A stretch of 64,000 bases of DNA. It comes from Calliopum simillimum (lineage: Eukaryota; Arthropoda; Insecta; Diptera; Lauxaniidae). The position numbers and the translations under genes were made by a program. The stretch lies in NCBI GenBank assembly GCA_951812925.1, contig OX638372.1, forward strand, positions 66,729,407 to 66,793,406, given 5' to 3'. Positions 12,669-25,861 of the stretch are shown piece after piece (position 1 is the first letter of the stretch; each line of letters begins with the position of its first letter). Below the pieces are notes generated by a model. The model searched no databases. It was given only the letters and a program-made list of their open reading frames with translations, and was not told where the DNA came from.

Positions 12669-13200
12669 ATTTGCAGTTGGGTTCTCAGATTTTTATAAAA
12701 ATTCACAGAGCTGTTCTAAGTGCAACATTATGACATTACTTTTGTCTCTATAAGAATTTTCAAAATTTAGTATGAAAATAAAAAAAATATTAAATGCAAG
12801 GTAAAATTTTCAATCGAAAATGCGCCAAACTAAAGTTGAACGCAGTGGTATGGTTTCTTGGGCAAATATTCATAAAATTGAATGAGCTTTCACATAGGGC
12901 TGTAGCCGAGGTCGATATATGCACAAATAAACGGTATTTAGTGCAAACATTTGAAAATATTCGTTTAAAAATAGAAAAACCGTCCATTTTCAAAATTGCA
13001 AAATTGGCGCGTGCTACGATTTAGATTCTTGTCAGGATTGACTTCGGATGATGTCCTGAAAAGAATCCAACAAAAAACTCCGTCGTCCTCGAACCTTTCA
13101 GTTAATTTTTTTCAAGCGGGCCGTGATAAGAGAACTCAATACTGAGCACTTAGAACAGCTCTGTGAATTTTTATAAAAATCTAAGAACCCAACTGCAAAT
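12669..13200. mobile_element. 532-bp inverted-repeat element with 55-bp arms
   Basis: Positions 12669-12723 and 13146-13200 are inverted copies of each other (starting ATTTGCAGTTGGG, ending CTAAGTGC) with only one mismatch (C versus T) that I can see. The interior of about 420 bases has only short unsupported open frames on both strands. The structure suggests a MITE or deleted DNA transposon. No target duplication could be read with confidence. Confidence 0.75.
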
Positions 13201-16200
13201 TTCGAAAAAATTGAGATGATCAAGGCCTGAAGTTCATACTAAGATCCGTCATAGTATTAAACCGCCTTAGTATTAAACCAAAAGATGGTTAACAAATTGG
13301 TTCAATTAAAGCATCGGGAGGATCCTTAACTCCTTGAGATAGTGTTTTGATCTCATTTATATAAAAATAAGCAATAAATACACCGTACCTGAAATAGGTC
13401 GAAAGTAAATGTTTTGATGCCATAAATGTATGGGAATAGAAACACTGAATTTTTGAAAAATCTAATCAAAATTTTCGAATTAAATTCAAAGCGCTGATAT
13501 TTACTCTGGATTTCACCTAAAAGTTTCGCATTAAATAGTAGGTAATTGAAGGGCGCGTTACTAGACGCGTGTTTTTTTCATAGAAGCACCCCACAAAACA
13601 CACAATAGATAGGTTTCGGGTTACCTACGTTGAACTACATTAAGCAACAGAGTACGTCCGTCCGTCTGTCGGAACAACGCGTTTAATAGAAGAGTTATTA
13701 AATTAATTAACACAACAATTGTCTGCAAAAAGTAACCAAAGAAGAAGAAAAATTATAAAATGAAATATAAAAAAAAAATCACAACAACACGACGTTCATG
13801 TTTCACTTTTCTTTTCATTTCTTTTGATTTTTACTCGGCAAGAAAGGGAACTTTCGTAGGTTAATTCACATAAAAGATCAAAATTACAACTTGAAATAAA
13901 TGCTCTGGTTAAACGCTGCTAAGTGCTGATGATTACAATTATTTACAGCAATATTTGCATCAACAAAATGCCATGATATTAAATCTGATGATTTGTTGCA
14001 AGAGTTGTAAACTTTCGTTATTCTTTCTTGCTAATCTGAAAATCATCAACTAACTAACTTTGTGTTAACTTGATGTGTATCTTTTAAAGAATTTAGGAAG
14101 TTGAGTTTAGTTTTAGTTCAGAGTGTTTATTCAAATTTATGTATGGGTCATTAAACAGCTAAAAGTTTGGTGTTAGCTATGTTCGATCAAACTCATGACT
14201 GTGACACTCAAGACATTTTAAATTTTATTTCCTGGTCTATGCCAAATATTTAAAAAAAAAAAGTTTTCAAAAATCTTTACGTTTAAATCCTTAGATAGCC
14301 CTCTTGAGTAATTTTTGGCATATAACATACAAATTTTGGTTAAGTAGAACTACATCATAACAACTTATGTGATACTCAACACCGTGACACTTATGACAAA
14401 CTGTTATTTATTTCCAATCATTTTTCTTCTTCCAAAGTTGCTGAAAATACGAGCAGTACACATCGCTCATTAACTACAAGAACGGCAAAAGTCAAAAACT
14501 CGATTTTGAAGAACATACGTTTAAATTTTTCAATTGAAAAAGTTATACTGTTCTAACACGGTTCTCTAAAAGATATTAATATGAAACTTTTACACAATAT
14601 GAAGCATTCTGCACCATTAACTCATAATTCGCGTTTTTGAGTTGTGCCGTTTTTGTAGTAGGATAAAAGTGGGAGATGTGGCACCCCTGGGTGACATGCC
14701 ACCCCTATCAATTTCAATACTTCCAGCTTTCATAGCATTTAAATATGGAAACAGTTTAAATCAACTGTTCGAGAGACTTCGTGGTATGTTGTTCGTTTAG
14801 CTGTATTTGGAATAATAACTTGCGGGGTTATAAAAAAAAATTATCAATCCTAAACGACTGACTTTTGTTTCGCATATACTTTGAAAGGCAGCAGAGCGCT
14901 GAGCATTTGTTACAGCTTAATGGTGCATATATCAAAACAAACAGAATTGAAAGTGATTACGTTTTTGGATGAACACGAGTACGAGTGAACATGTTTATTC
15001 GTTTCGTGGCATTTTTACTCGGTATATACTGAAAGGGAGATATGGCACCCCACTACTGCGGGTGATATGCTGCTGATGCCATATCCAGCACCATATCTCC
15101 CGCGTTTACGCTAAATATAGTAACTATAGATTTGAGAAAATCATAAATGGGATTTAGATCATTTTTTTCTTTTCAGGGATAGCAAAATTATATTCATCCT
15201 TGTACATAACTTATATATAAATAAACCATATATGCTCGTATTTTGTATCTTGGCCATGAAATAAATTTAATTTATTTAATCATTCCCTGGATGATACATG
15301 CATCCAAAGGTAATTAAAATTATATTACCAAATCGTTATTGCTAACTTCTGAAAAATAAAAATTCAGTTGCATCCCTTTTTTCCATTGACCTTTTTGCCA
15401 GTAAATACATACCTATATATTCTTATATGTGTGTACATAGATACTTATGATGCGTTCAACTGTGACGCGTCTTCCTGTCGATCTTTCTACTTATGAGCAA
15501 ATAACGAAGACATTGCAGGGGCGACAAACTGCAAGTTCCTTTGCGTTCGCAAGTGTGAATGTCTGCGAGTGTAAACATTTTACGACAGTCAGGCGCGGGC
15601 CAGAATGCTAATGGGACGCTATTCGCTAAGGAAATTACCATTGCTGCTGCCGTGGGTTGATTGCATTTTGTTGCATGTTGCATGTTTCAGTAGCAGTTGC
15701 GAAATCAGGATTTCTTTCTTAGCGTAAGCTCGATAATTTTGTTTTTGTTCATTTTTCACTGTCGAAAATGTAGTCTGGGACTTTTAGTGTAAATTTTTTT
15801 ATATTTCTTTCAAAAACATAAATACCAGCGGGTCGTTTGATTTATCCTTTTCAGTTCTCCGTAACAATTGCCTAAATAGGGCCAAAGTGCCTTCAAAATC
15901 TTTAAATTGCCCCAATATGAGAAGTTCAAACTTAGCAACATATTTAATGCCGAGGTCCATTTGACCATGTTTTGACGCTAAGAAACACGAGTGATATCAT
16001 TTGATTAGATCCTTACTTTACGATTTCAATGAAGGTATCCAAACACTATACAAAGTACTTAATTATGATTGAATGGAGGTGAGCTACCCATACTTCGATA
16101 GTTGATAATTTGGACAGTAATAATCCAATTGGAAAAGTGAAAAGCTAAAATTTAATGGGTAAGATTATTGCTATCCGATGTCATTAGCAGAAATGAGCTA

Positions 16201-17384
16201 CGCTGTTTATTGTGATTGTGATGTATCTTTACAAATGCCTCAGAATAGCGATATTCGCCCTTCTAAGCAAAGATATCTTGAGAACTTTAGTAAATTCGGT
16301 GAATCTGATATTATTTTCGTATTCAGTAGATCAACTCCGAAACCCTACGCCGCAAAATCATTGTTGCCCTGTACAATCGTAGCGCTTAGAAGTTTGGAAA
16401 ATCTATTTTGGATTGCGTAGAAATTCTTGGAAACGCTAAAAAACTTTTGAAGTTTGCATTATGCTAAATTCAAAATAATACAAGATATTCCTACAAGCTT
16501 TTTAAATAATAAGCTCACAAAAATATTCACTGGACACTAAATAATTTATTTAGAAAAAAAATAAATATATAATGAATAATTTCAACCCGAAATAAACTCT
16601 TCGTACGTACAGAATACAGAGAACCATTAAGCAGGTACATAAATGAAAGTCATTTGCATCTGTTGAGGATTGCGTGTCTCGCAGGGCGTTCGTAAAAAAA
16701 AAACCCAACAAACTCTTAAAAAACCCCCTCCTTCAACTATGCGATTGTGTGTGGTGGTAGGTAGCCTTCTGCCATGGGCACAGCATGATGGCTCCAATTG
16801 CTACTTTTTTTTCTCTTCTTCTACTTTTTTTTTCCGTATTCATTGTTATTTTACTGTATCCAAGGGATACTCATTCGTTGATTTTCTTTCTTTAGTATTT
16901 CAATTTCAATCTAACAGAACGAGTATCTCAATTCTTCTGTTCTGTGCTGCGCTTATAGTCATCACTACTTCTCTTTCTATCTCAAAGATTTCGTTTATTC
17001 CTGTGCATTACTGCACCACTGCTCTCATCAACAGGGTCACTCGCGCCAGTATCCACAACTGGCAACTGAAGTATATACTCGTATCTACATAAATATGTAT
17101 GTATTATATATCTTTCCATATACAACTTGTTATGTACGCAATAGTCATGCGTGCGTTTGCCTCCTGCTTTGCATCCACCAACACAATTAAGCATACTATA
17201 TACTACATACATACATATATATTTTAAGGCATCCCATCAGGAATTTGAAACATCACAGTTTGTTATGAAATTCAGTCAACGTCCACTTTTGTCTATTGAT
17301 TCAAATGCTGCGCAACCCAGCTACCGAACGATGGGATTTTTTTTATACTTAAATGGCCGCCAAAGTCAAAAAATTGAAAAAAAA
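13201..17384. other. Non-coding stretch; possible regulatory islands
   Basis: No gene was recognised. Positions 15440-15720 are GC-richer and unique-looking (for example GTCAGGCGCGGGCC around 15589), as are 16660-17200. Either could be enhancer sequence for a flanking gene. GGGAGATNTGGCACCCC occurs twice, near 14671 and 15040, with an inverted partial copy near 15090, suggesting an old inverted repeat. Short open frames here have no recognisable domains. Confidence 0.35.
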
Positions 17385-18044
17385 GTTTAAAGCTATAAAG
17401 CGTTAAAGCTATGAAGCGTTAAAACTGTGAAGCGTTAAAGCTATAAAGCGTTAAAACTGTAAGGCGTTAAAGCAATAAAGCGTTAAAGCTATAAAGTGTT
17501 AAGGCTGTAAAGCGTTAAAGCTGTAAAGCGTTAAAACTGTAAGGCGTTAAAGCTATAAAGCGTTAAAGCGTCACAGCAATAAAGCGTTGAAGCTGTAAAG
17601 CGTTAAAGCTATAAAGCGTTAAAGCTGTAAAACTATAAAGCGTTAAAACTGTAAAGCTATAAAGCTATAAAACGTTAAAGCTGTAAAGCGATAAAGCTGT
17701 AAAGCGTTAAATCTGTAAAGCTTTAAAGCGTTAAAGCTATAAAGCGTTAAAGCTCTAAGGCATTGAAACTATAAAGCGTTAAAACTGTAAAGCGCTGAAG
17801 CTGTAAAGCGTTAAAGCTATAAAGCGTTAAAGCTGTAAAGCACTAAATCTGTAAAGCGTTAAAGCTGTAAAGCGTTAAAGCTGTAAAGCGTTACAGCTGT
17901 AAAGCGTTAAAGCTGTAAAGCGTTAAAGCTGTAAAGCTTTAAAACTGTAAGGCGTTAAAGCTATAAAGCGTTAAATCTATAAAGCGTTAAAGCTATAAAA
18001 CGTAAAAGCGTTAAAGCTATAAAGCGTTAAAATATAAACTTTAA
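17385..18044. repeat. 16-bp tandem satellite, about 40 copies
   Basis: The unit is close to TAAAGCGTTAAAGCTG, with G or A alternating in the last positions (GCTGTAAAG or GCTATAAAG). Copies are imperfect, with several half-unit insertions and deletions, so the array is older or less homogenised than the hexamer array. It ends just before a large foldback at about 18092. There are no spacers, so it is not a CRISPR-like array. Confidence 0.95.
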
Positions 18045-18091
18045 AGGTCCAGAACTTTGGGACATGTTTTAAGACCCTATAAACCAAATAT

Positions 18092-19118
18092 ACTCGTATA
18101 GGCGAGGAGCCGGAAGTACTAAAAGTGCCGTCATCGCGGATTCTGAAATTTTTAATGAAAATGGTAGTTGAGAGTAAGACGAATAAGAAAAGCTTGGTCA
18201 GCATTATTCTAGTTTGCCGAAAATATTTTCAAATGATTTTTGAATTATAAAATTTTCGGAATGTTCTTCCATCATCGCGGATTTCGATCAATCTTACGTA
18301 TATGATTCGATGCTAAATTTCATAACCATTGAGAAAAAATCAAGCCGACCAAATTTTTTTGCCCGAAAATGACCGGCAGACCTATTTTAATGGTACGACA
18401 GTGGGTACAATTTCTCTGTTATCACGAAAATTTTTTTTTTTAATTTACGTGTTTTAATGTCAAATATAAAAATATCTTGGTGTGTGAGCTTAGAAACTGC
18501 CACAAGTATCGGGCATACCAGTTTTTATACCCAGGGTACATTCACTTAGCCCTCCCGTTTATAATGCAGAGATGAAGGCGTGGCAGGTATAGAAAACTAC
18601 TAACATATTATTGATCAACGCTACCTCCTGATTTGATATAGCCATGTTCTTCTGTCTGTCTGGCTAGATGGCTGCCTGTCTGTGGAATTATTTTTCACGT
18701 AAAAGCTAAGCAAAATTAGCTTGTACATTTGATTCGTTGCAAAAGTTAGCTCGTGGGATTGAAAACGACCGAAATCGGTGGACTGACACGCCCACCAGCG
18801 AAATTGTACCCACTGTCGCACCATTAAAATAGGTCTGCCGGTCATTTTCGGGAAAAAAAATTTGTTCGGCCGGATTTTTTTTGAATGGTTATGAAATTTA
18901 GCATCGATTAATATAAGATTGATCGAAATCCGCGATGACGGTAAAACATTTCAAAAATTTAATAATTCAAAAATAATTTAAAAATATTTTCGGCAAGCTA
19001 GAACCACGCCGACCAAGCTTTTCTTATTCGTCTACAAACTACAATTTTTCGTTAAAAATTTCAGAATCCGCGATGACGGCACTTTTAGTATTTCCGGCTC
19101 CCCGACTAGTAGAAAGCT
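18092..19118. mobile_element. Foldback element with about 325-bp arms
   Basis: The left arm (about 18092-18420) and the right arm (about 18795-19118) are inverted copies. Both carry GAGCCGGAA, AAAAGTGCCGTCATCGCGGA, a second CATCGCGGATTTCGATC, and GACCGGCAGACC. The centre (about 18526-18800) is a copy of the dispersed element seen at 8.2 and 44.2 kb (CCCAGGGTACATTC, GGCGTGGCAG, TGATCAACG). The arms differ at a number of positions, so this is not a fresh insertion. Superfamily unknown. Confidence 0.8.
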
Positions 19119-19194
19119 CATATAATTGGCTTTAACTTTCATATAAAAATAATAAAATAAAAATATTTTTAGGGCGACCCAATAATTTTTTTTT

Positions 19195-19292
19195 TTTTTA
19201 AACAAGTCAGAAAATCAGTTTTAACCTTGTAAATCCTCAGGGGTACATTTTGAACCCCCCACCCAAATGCAATTTTTTGTTAGTTTATGCTT
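19195..19292 (+). repeat. Dispersed repeat, also at 43985-44105 inverted
   Basis: The stretch around AAGTCAGAAAATCAG, then CCTCAGGGGTACATTTTGA and AATGCAATTTTTTG, reappears in reverse orientation at about 43985-44105 (CAAAATGTACCCCTGAGG-type core there). It is a fragment of an unidentified repeat family. Confidence 0.6.
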
Positions 19293-20248
19293 CGTCTATC
19301 ATATTCCAGAAACTTGAAACCCTTTTTGCATAAACCCTATAGGCATAGTTATTTTTGAGTGTATGTATTCTGAACACTAAAAAAAAATTAAAAAAATCCG
19401 TCAGGACGTTTTTGGAAAAATTCCATTTTGAAAATTATAATGAAATCCACATTCAACGGAAACCTAAAAAGTGCAAAAAACACCGTTTATATTATAATTT
19501 TCAAAAGAAGATCTCTCAAAAATGCCCCGACGTATTATTAAAAATTTTTTACTCAGTTTTCATAATACTACAAGGAACAACTATCTATAAGAACTGATAC
19601 TTATGTTCGGATCTGAGGCGCTAATTCACTGTCGTGACAATGAAATATATCACAATCAAAACTCTCATAAATCATAATGATAAAGTCAATTTAAAATTTT
19701 CTACTGGGAACATACCACACCTCATTTTATCTTAGAAATAGTCCCTCATCATTTTTTATCCCTTCTGAAGCTTAGCCAAACTTGAATCTAAAAGGCGCGC
19801 ACATTCGTCAGATACTCTGCATAAAGAATAGAAGAACGAACTACAAATAAATGAAATAACAGTTTCTCCATGCTCTCGAAACCCTTGCGTCAGCAGCACC
19901 CAACGATATTGAGCTCTGCTCTGTTCAATTCTCTACTTTGTTTTTCTCAATTTTTTATTTTTAACTTTTCCATTTATCTGGAATGAATTTATCTGGTGTT
20001 TACAACCAGAGCGAGCGTTCGTTTACTTTTTTCTCATTGTTGCGCGTGTATCAGCGCTTCAAAACCGAAAAAGTTGTGCTTGTATATGTGAAATTCGCTC
20101 TACATTTTTGGTGTGCTCTCTACGCTCTTCTACACGGCTATGCTTTGCTCTTTGTAATTCTTCTCTGCTTTAGGATTAGATTGAATGGATGGCCAGCCGC
20201 CGCCATACAGCTCACAGTCACAGATACATATTGCGCTTGTGAAACTTC

Positions 20249-20314
20249 TTTAAATACTAGTCCGTGGATGGTTTCTCAAATCAGTCGAGTTTCATCTGCC
20301 AAGCCGTTGAGGAT
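20249..20314 (+). promoter_or_regulatory. Candidate core promoter, TATA-like box plus initiator
   Basis: TTTAAATA at 20249-20256 lies 27-34 bases upstream of the A in TCAGTC (20281-20286), the correct spacing for a fly TATA/Inr promoter. The surrounding 300 bases are unique and GC-richer than the neighbourhood. The orientation points toward the hindsight coding exons. A DPE match is poor. No transcript evidence is available from sequence alone. Confidence 0.4.
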
Positions 20315-20930
20315 ATTTTACAGATACGTGGCGCGCTAATGAGAGATACAATTTAAACAACAAAAAAAAAAAATATCCCAACTGAAGAGATACATTTTGT
20401 TTAATAACAACAACAACAACAAGATACTTATTTATAAGATAAACCCCAGAGTACATAACCGAATACGTGTAACGGATACGAAACTTCTTTTGCTTCATTC
20501 TTTTTTCTTCTTTATTCGGTATCGAACACAGCTTACAAAACTTGGCGAATCACTTTGTAACTGCACGCGTATGAGGATACATCTGAGGCATCGCTTAGTC
20601 GGATAAATTGAGAAACCAAAAAAAAAAATTGAATTTTTGAAATTAAAAAAAAATAAATTTAGTGTTGCGCGACGGTGTTTGTGCAATTAGTACAACTAGT
20701 TAAAAATAAAATTATATACATACATATATGTATTTATATTATAAAAACAAGAAAAAAATGCCATAAAAAATCAGAAGCTTAAAAGTGCACAATTAATAGT
20801 TATTAAAAAAAAAATTAAATTTTAAATAAAAAAGATTTTATTGAAAATACCTGTGATTTAAAAAAAAAAACATGAAATATTTAATGAAGCAGCAACTGTG
20901 AAAGTTAAAAATTCTAAGTCAAATAAAAAG
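20283..20930 (+). other. Candidate 5' non-coding exon of hindsight
   Basis: Downstream of the candidate promoter lies an A-rich leader with CAACAACAACAACAAG and poly-A runs, typical of long fly 5' UTRs, and no substantial open frame. AAG followed by GTAAAA at 20928-20936 is a plausible 5' splice site. The first coding exon of hindsight is preceded by a good acceptor at 31445, so a distant non-coding exon is required; this is the best candidate I see. The link is inferred only. Confidence 0.3.
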
Positions 20931-21227
20931 GTAAAAAAATTAAGTTTTAAATACATATTTAAATACCTAAAAAATATTTTTAATTTTGAAAAATGTGGAA
21001 AGTGCTATAACGTGCAATGACAATTTCTTGATGCTATGAACCTACTTATTTCCGTAATCATAGTCAAATTGGGAGGAAAAGTTGTTCGGTGCAGTCTCAG
21101 GTTCGGACCGCAGATTAAAAGATATAACGGGTGAAGGCCAATTCCAACCCAAGCGTAATTAGCCCAATAAAGTTTTATACAAAACTATTAGTCAAATCAT
21201 ATGAAAATTTATTAAAAACTTGGAATA

Positions 21228-22516
21228 AGGAGTGAGATCGAAATAATCTTAACATATATAAAATTCAATAATTTTTAAACGGTTGATGTTAGAGTTTTGA
21301 TTTTTTTTTTTTTTTTTATTGATAATATTTTACAAATTACAGAAAAATATAACTTTTATAGTTCTAACCACTATTTATGAACTCGTGGACCTTTTTTAGT
21401 AAGCCTTAGAGATTTTATAGTTGTTTCAGACACCCTTTTGGAACAGTTTGCCCAACTCCTTTTAAAATCTTCATTATTTTGGGACACCTTCTTTGTGCTC
21501 TTTAAGTTTTTTTTCACAAGAGCCCAATATCTCTCCACTGGACTTAGCTCCGGACAATTTGGAGGATTGGCCTCTCTCAGTACAAAAACTATGTTATTAC
21601 TATGGTACCAGTCTAGAGCTTTGTAGCCGTAGTAGCATGATGCCAAATCTGGCCACAAATATGTGGACACATTGTGCTCTCTTATGAAAGGAAGAAAACT
21701 TTTTCAAATATTCTTTGATGTATATTTTGGTATTTATAGAGCCCACTGTAACAAATGACTTGCTTTTTTTTGCCGCAACTACATATAGCTTGCCATACCA
21801 GGAACTTTTTAGTAAATTTTGTCTATTTTTGGATTCTAAATTGTTTTTCGACATTTCCTCGAGCATCAGCAATATAAAAATTTTGACCCGGAAGCTGCGT
21901 AAAATCTGCCAGTACATACGTTTCGTCGTTCATTACACAACATGAATATTTTTGTATGAAATTAGATTTTAATTTCCGAGCCCTACTTTTCGCGTCTAAA
22001 TTTTTTGCAGCATTCCTGTCTGGAACTTTTGGACTTTGTATGTTTTCAAATCTGCATTGGCTTTAACTTTTCACATCAAATAGTCAGAGCACTGGGCTAA
22101 CCGGGCAGCTTTTCTAGCAGACGTGTTTGCAGATCTTTTCAATATGCTTTCAATTTTCTTGGCTTTCCCAATATTATGTGGTCCTTGTTTTCTTCCCGAA
22201 CCAGGTTTCCAATCGATGATCAAATTCTCCTGAAACTGTTTAATAACATTGGAAACAGTTTGACGACAGACCTTCAATTCTTTGGCCAATTTTTGCAGGA
22301 CCAGTTTGTATTTTTTAAAAACTTTTAATGATTATAAAACGTACTTATTTTTCTTCACTCATTTTGATCAAACTCACAACAAATCAACATGTTTGTCATT
22401 AAAAATAATAACTGACATATTTTTCAAAGATAACTAGATCAAAGAAATTTTTAAATTTTACACCCAAAAAAAAATTATTAGGTAAAACGTAAAACGATTT
22501 TTTCAATCTCACTCCT
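21228..22516 (-). mobile_element. Tc1-like transposon, near full length (1.29 kb)
   Basis: The ends AGGAGTGAGATCGAAAT (left) and its inverse ATTTTTTCAATCTCACTCCT (right) form imperfect terminal inverted repeats. Each is flanked by TA (21226-21227 and 22517-22518), the expected duplication for the Tc1/mariner superfamily. The length is normal for a Tc1-type element. The transposase is on the minus strand and broken by frameshifts and stops, so the copy is inactive on its own. Confidence 0.88.
21371..22362 (-). pseudogene. Tc1-like transposase pseudogene (DD34E type)
   Basis: The gene reads from a probable ATG at 22362 to a stop at 21371. The N-terminal part shows the helix-turn-helix (AKELKVCRQTVSNVIKQF) followed by the GSGRK linker. 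The middle is in another frame. The C-terminal part contains WPDLASCYYG, the second catalytic aspartate with its DLA context, and NPPNCPELSPVERYWALVKK, with the catalytic glutamate in PVERYW. The start is followed soon by a stop (MSEEK then stop), and at least two frame changes separate the parts. The NPPNCPEL-(R/S)P-(I/V)E-(R/K)YWA signature is shared with Tc1-type subfamilies that include Bari-like elements; exact subfamily not assigned. Confidence 0.88.
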
Positions 22517-23149
22517 TATTCTTAAAAATGTTTTGGGTCATTTTTTGGATTTAGTTCTTGAATCTTTCACTGCCATAAAATTAAATTTCGTTCAGTTTTC
22601 GATGTTTTTTAAGATAACTTCTTGTTTATAGATACAACTTCAATTTACTCTTTTGATTCTACTCCTTGGTTACAATTTAGATTTTTTTTTTATTAAAAAA
22701 GAGAAGTTATTTTTTTTTTCCTTTTTTTTCTGTTAAATATTAATAGCTTTTGAAATCACAAAATAAAAAACTTTTCAAAAAAACTTCAGACTTAAACTTA
22801 CCCTCATATACTGGCATTTTCATGGTGCTAAGTTTGATTTTGGGCAAATTTTCGTTTTCAAGATAGTTGCAAAAAACCAAGGCGGTCGCACGGAACAAAA
22901 ACAGAAGTGGTTTTCGTGGTCAACAATTCTAACGACGATTTCAGGAAAACCTGAGGCAATATTTCAATGTGGCTAGTTTTAGAATATTGTGCAATGATGT
23001 CTCTTAAAAATTGTTTTGATTTCACTCAAAAATTATTTCTACTTTTTTTTAATTTAATTTTAATCAGGGTCGCACGGGAAATTTTTTTTCACCATACATA
23101 TTTTAAATTGAAAATCTTTTAAAAAACCAGGATTTCATAGTGAATGTTG

Positions 23150-23500
23150 GTTCACCTTATCTTATTAAGTTGAGGTGGCATCACCAACTTTTCTAAAAGA
23201 TGTCATTTACATGTATACCAAATCTCATAAATTATGAATTTTTTTTTAGGGGCGTGGCCTCACCCATTTTCCCAGTGAATATTATTTGCCATAGCGCTAT
23301 GTACATATGTATTGAATCTCATTCATGTGCGTTAAATATTATCAGAGATATGATAAAGTGATTTTTGTGGGGGCGTGACACCCCAATTTTTCCCAGTACA
23401 CATTATTTGTCTTGGTGCTTTTACTTGCATATGTACCAAATCTCATCCATGTACGTTAAATAGTTTCAGAGATATGATGATTTAAATTTTTGGCTCACGG
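23150..23500. repeat. Tandem partial repeats with GGGGCGTGRC core
   Basis: Three partial modules share ACCAAATCTCAT, CAGAGATATGA and GGGGCGTGGC/GGGGGCGTGAC followed by CCCAATTTTCCCAGT. The spacing is about 93 and 125 bases. A related single module in the same orientation lies at 41020-41100. These resemble modules at 9.1 and 33 kb that also carry GGCGTGGCACC. The family is unknown and non-coding. Confidence 0.65.
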
Positions 23501-25861
23501 TTTGCCTTTCTGTGGAAATGCCGATATACAAATCTTGATTTTTTTTAATTAGTGCGTCCTCTATATAACCTTAAAAATCGTGTTTTTGAACTAAGAATAT
23601 CTCAAAAACCATACATGATAGAGCCAATGTGAGACCGAATTCGGATTCAACATTGCCATACCGTTTTATTTTTACGATTTTGAGGGCGTGGGACCTATAT
23701 TCGATTTCAAAAATTTTTAAATTTTGTTTAAAAAAAGAAAACCAGGGGTTCGTTCCCCAAACTTTTAATTAATCCCCGTGAACACAGTTTGAAAAATCAT
23801 ACCTAATTTTCAGTATTGGTCAAAATATGAGTATAGATTTTATGTTTTAAGTTTTTCCACCAAACGCTACCTATATAACTCAAAATAATACCTACTTAGT
23901 ATAAGAATTCACGTTTTTTAACATTAACGAACTTTAACCCGAACATTTCGGAACTAAGTATATGCTCAATTATCTTTTTTGTATTCATAATGTTATAACT
24001 TCTTAGCTTTAGAATTTTGTCTTTTATCCAACTCAATTTTGACCTCTGGCATTAATAGGGGATGTTTGGCAAAGGGAAAAATGTTTGTTTGAAAAATGCG
24101 ATAAAATAAAATTAAGGAGAATACCACAACTATGCATATAACATAACCAGAAATCAATTCTTGAGAATCATATTCTTTGATAAATAATGCTTTCATTTAA
24201 ATGTGAAATAATTTACATTTACAAGAAACATATATTTTTTTTCTTTAAATGCAAGAAATTCACAAAATTATGAAGAAATACATTTTTTTTACTCCTTCCG
24301 AAAATATGTTTTGGGATAAAAAATTTATTTTACATGTTATTTATATAATATTTCTGTGCAAAGTTTGAAAGTTTATCCTTTTTTCGTAATGGCAGCTTGA
24401 CGCGAGATCTTGGAGATGGCGGTATCGTTTATTTCTACGCTTTCTAGTTCATGAGATAAATGACATGACAGAATATGATATGATAGATTTTTCCAATCAA
24501 ATTAAATTTTAAATTCCGATTCCTGAAAAATTCATAAAAATGTTCTTATCACATTTTGCCATCTTGTATTCTCCATGACTTTTAAGCTTTAATTTAATTT
24601 TGACTCGGTTAGCACTTTATCAAGCTATCTATCAAATCAATTGTTGGCTGTAATAAATATGTAATGAGATCAACGGAAAGACCTTTATTGTTACAAACAT
24701 TTTATGATCTGAGTTTGCACGACTATTGACTATTAATGACTAAGACCAAAAGTAGCCTTGGTGTAGAATCTACATTATGTTCCTAGCAGTCTAAAAATTA
24801 ACTTACTTACTTAAAATTACAAAATTACAAAAATTTTTAGAATAAGAAAGCAAATTTTGAGCTATTATGTATTATTCCAGTAAAATGAAGAGTGTAATTT
24901 TTCCCATAAGCGAGAAAGTTATAGCATTCTACTCAGTGAGATATTAAAGTCAATATAACCATAATTGATGTTGGAACGTTTGATGACACATACTGTAAAT
25001 GCACTGTACAAAATGTGAGCGGAGCTTTAAAAGTGGGCGTGGTACCGCAAAAAGAAGCAAACCCTTATAAATAATGTTGTAAGTGTGAGGCCTTAAAGTA
25101 ATCAAACTTGACGCAGAAATGTTTGAAAAGAAGCTGAGCGGAGAAGAAGAGTAGGCGAGAGACCTACCACAAAAGCAAAAACTACTAAACGCCATCATCA
25201 TACAAACTAGGGATGTTACGGAGCATCGTTTCCGATTGCGAAAAGTTTGAACTATTGATTGATTTTGATTTCAAATGTTTTGAATAGGAATTTATGAGGG
25301 AAATTGGAAGTAAGAAAAAAAATGTTTTTTTCTCTCGTAGTCGCAATATCATTTATTTTTCTAGGCCGTTGAATTGTTGAAAAGGAAAAAAAAAGTAGAA
25401 AAGCAATGCACCTATAAGTCCGAAAGGAAATGTATGGCCAAAAAAGCCCTCCCAAAAGCCCATTTAGCCCCTCCCCCCATGAACAATACAAGCAAGTATT
25501 TAAGAAAATGTGTTTCAGATGTGTAAGTAGGCGTGGTGATATCTCACTTATACATGCACGTAAATACAAACCCAACAAACAATTTTATAACCCCAACAAA
25601 CAATTTTATAACCTTGTCAGTTCTTACGCTTGGAAAAAGTTATTTTTCAAATGTTTTCATAACCAATTTTAAAACGTTTGGAAAATGTTATTTTTTTAGA
25701 AATTTTACAATTATTTTGCAAGGTTAAAATCAACAATTAGAAAAATGTTTATTTCCAAAAGTTTTTACAATCGTTTTCCAAACTTTCGAAAAATTTTTTA
25801 TTTTATTTTTTCAAAGACTTATCGAGCTAAGTAAAACACAAGGCATTTGAATCATAACTGG
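23501..25861. other. Non-coding stretch
   Basis: AT-rich sequence with no recognised gene. GTGGGCGTGGTACC near 25033 recalls the dispersed modules at 9 kb. CAACAAACAATTTTATAACC occurs twice in tandem at 25573-25611. Confidence 0.4.

Noticed and set aside
17385..18044. CRISPR-like array
   Set aside because: The 16-base units are directly adjacent without unique spacers, and the genome is eukaryotic.
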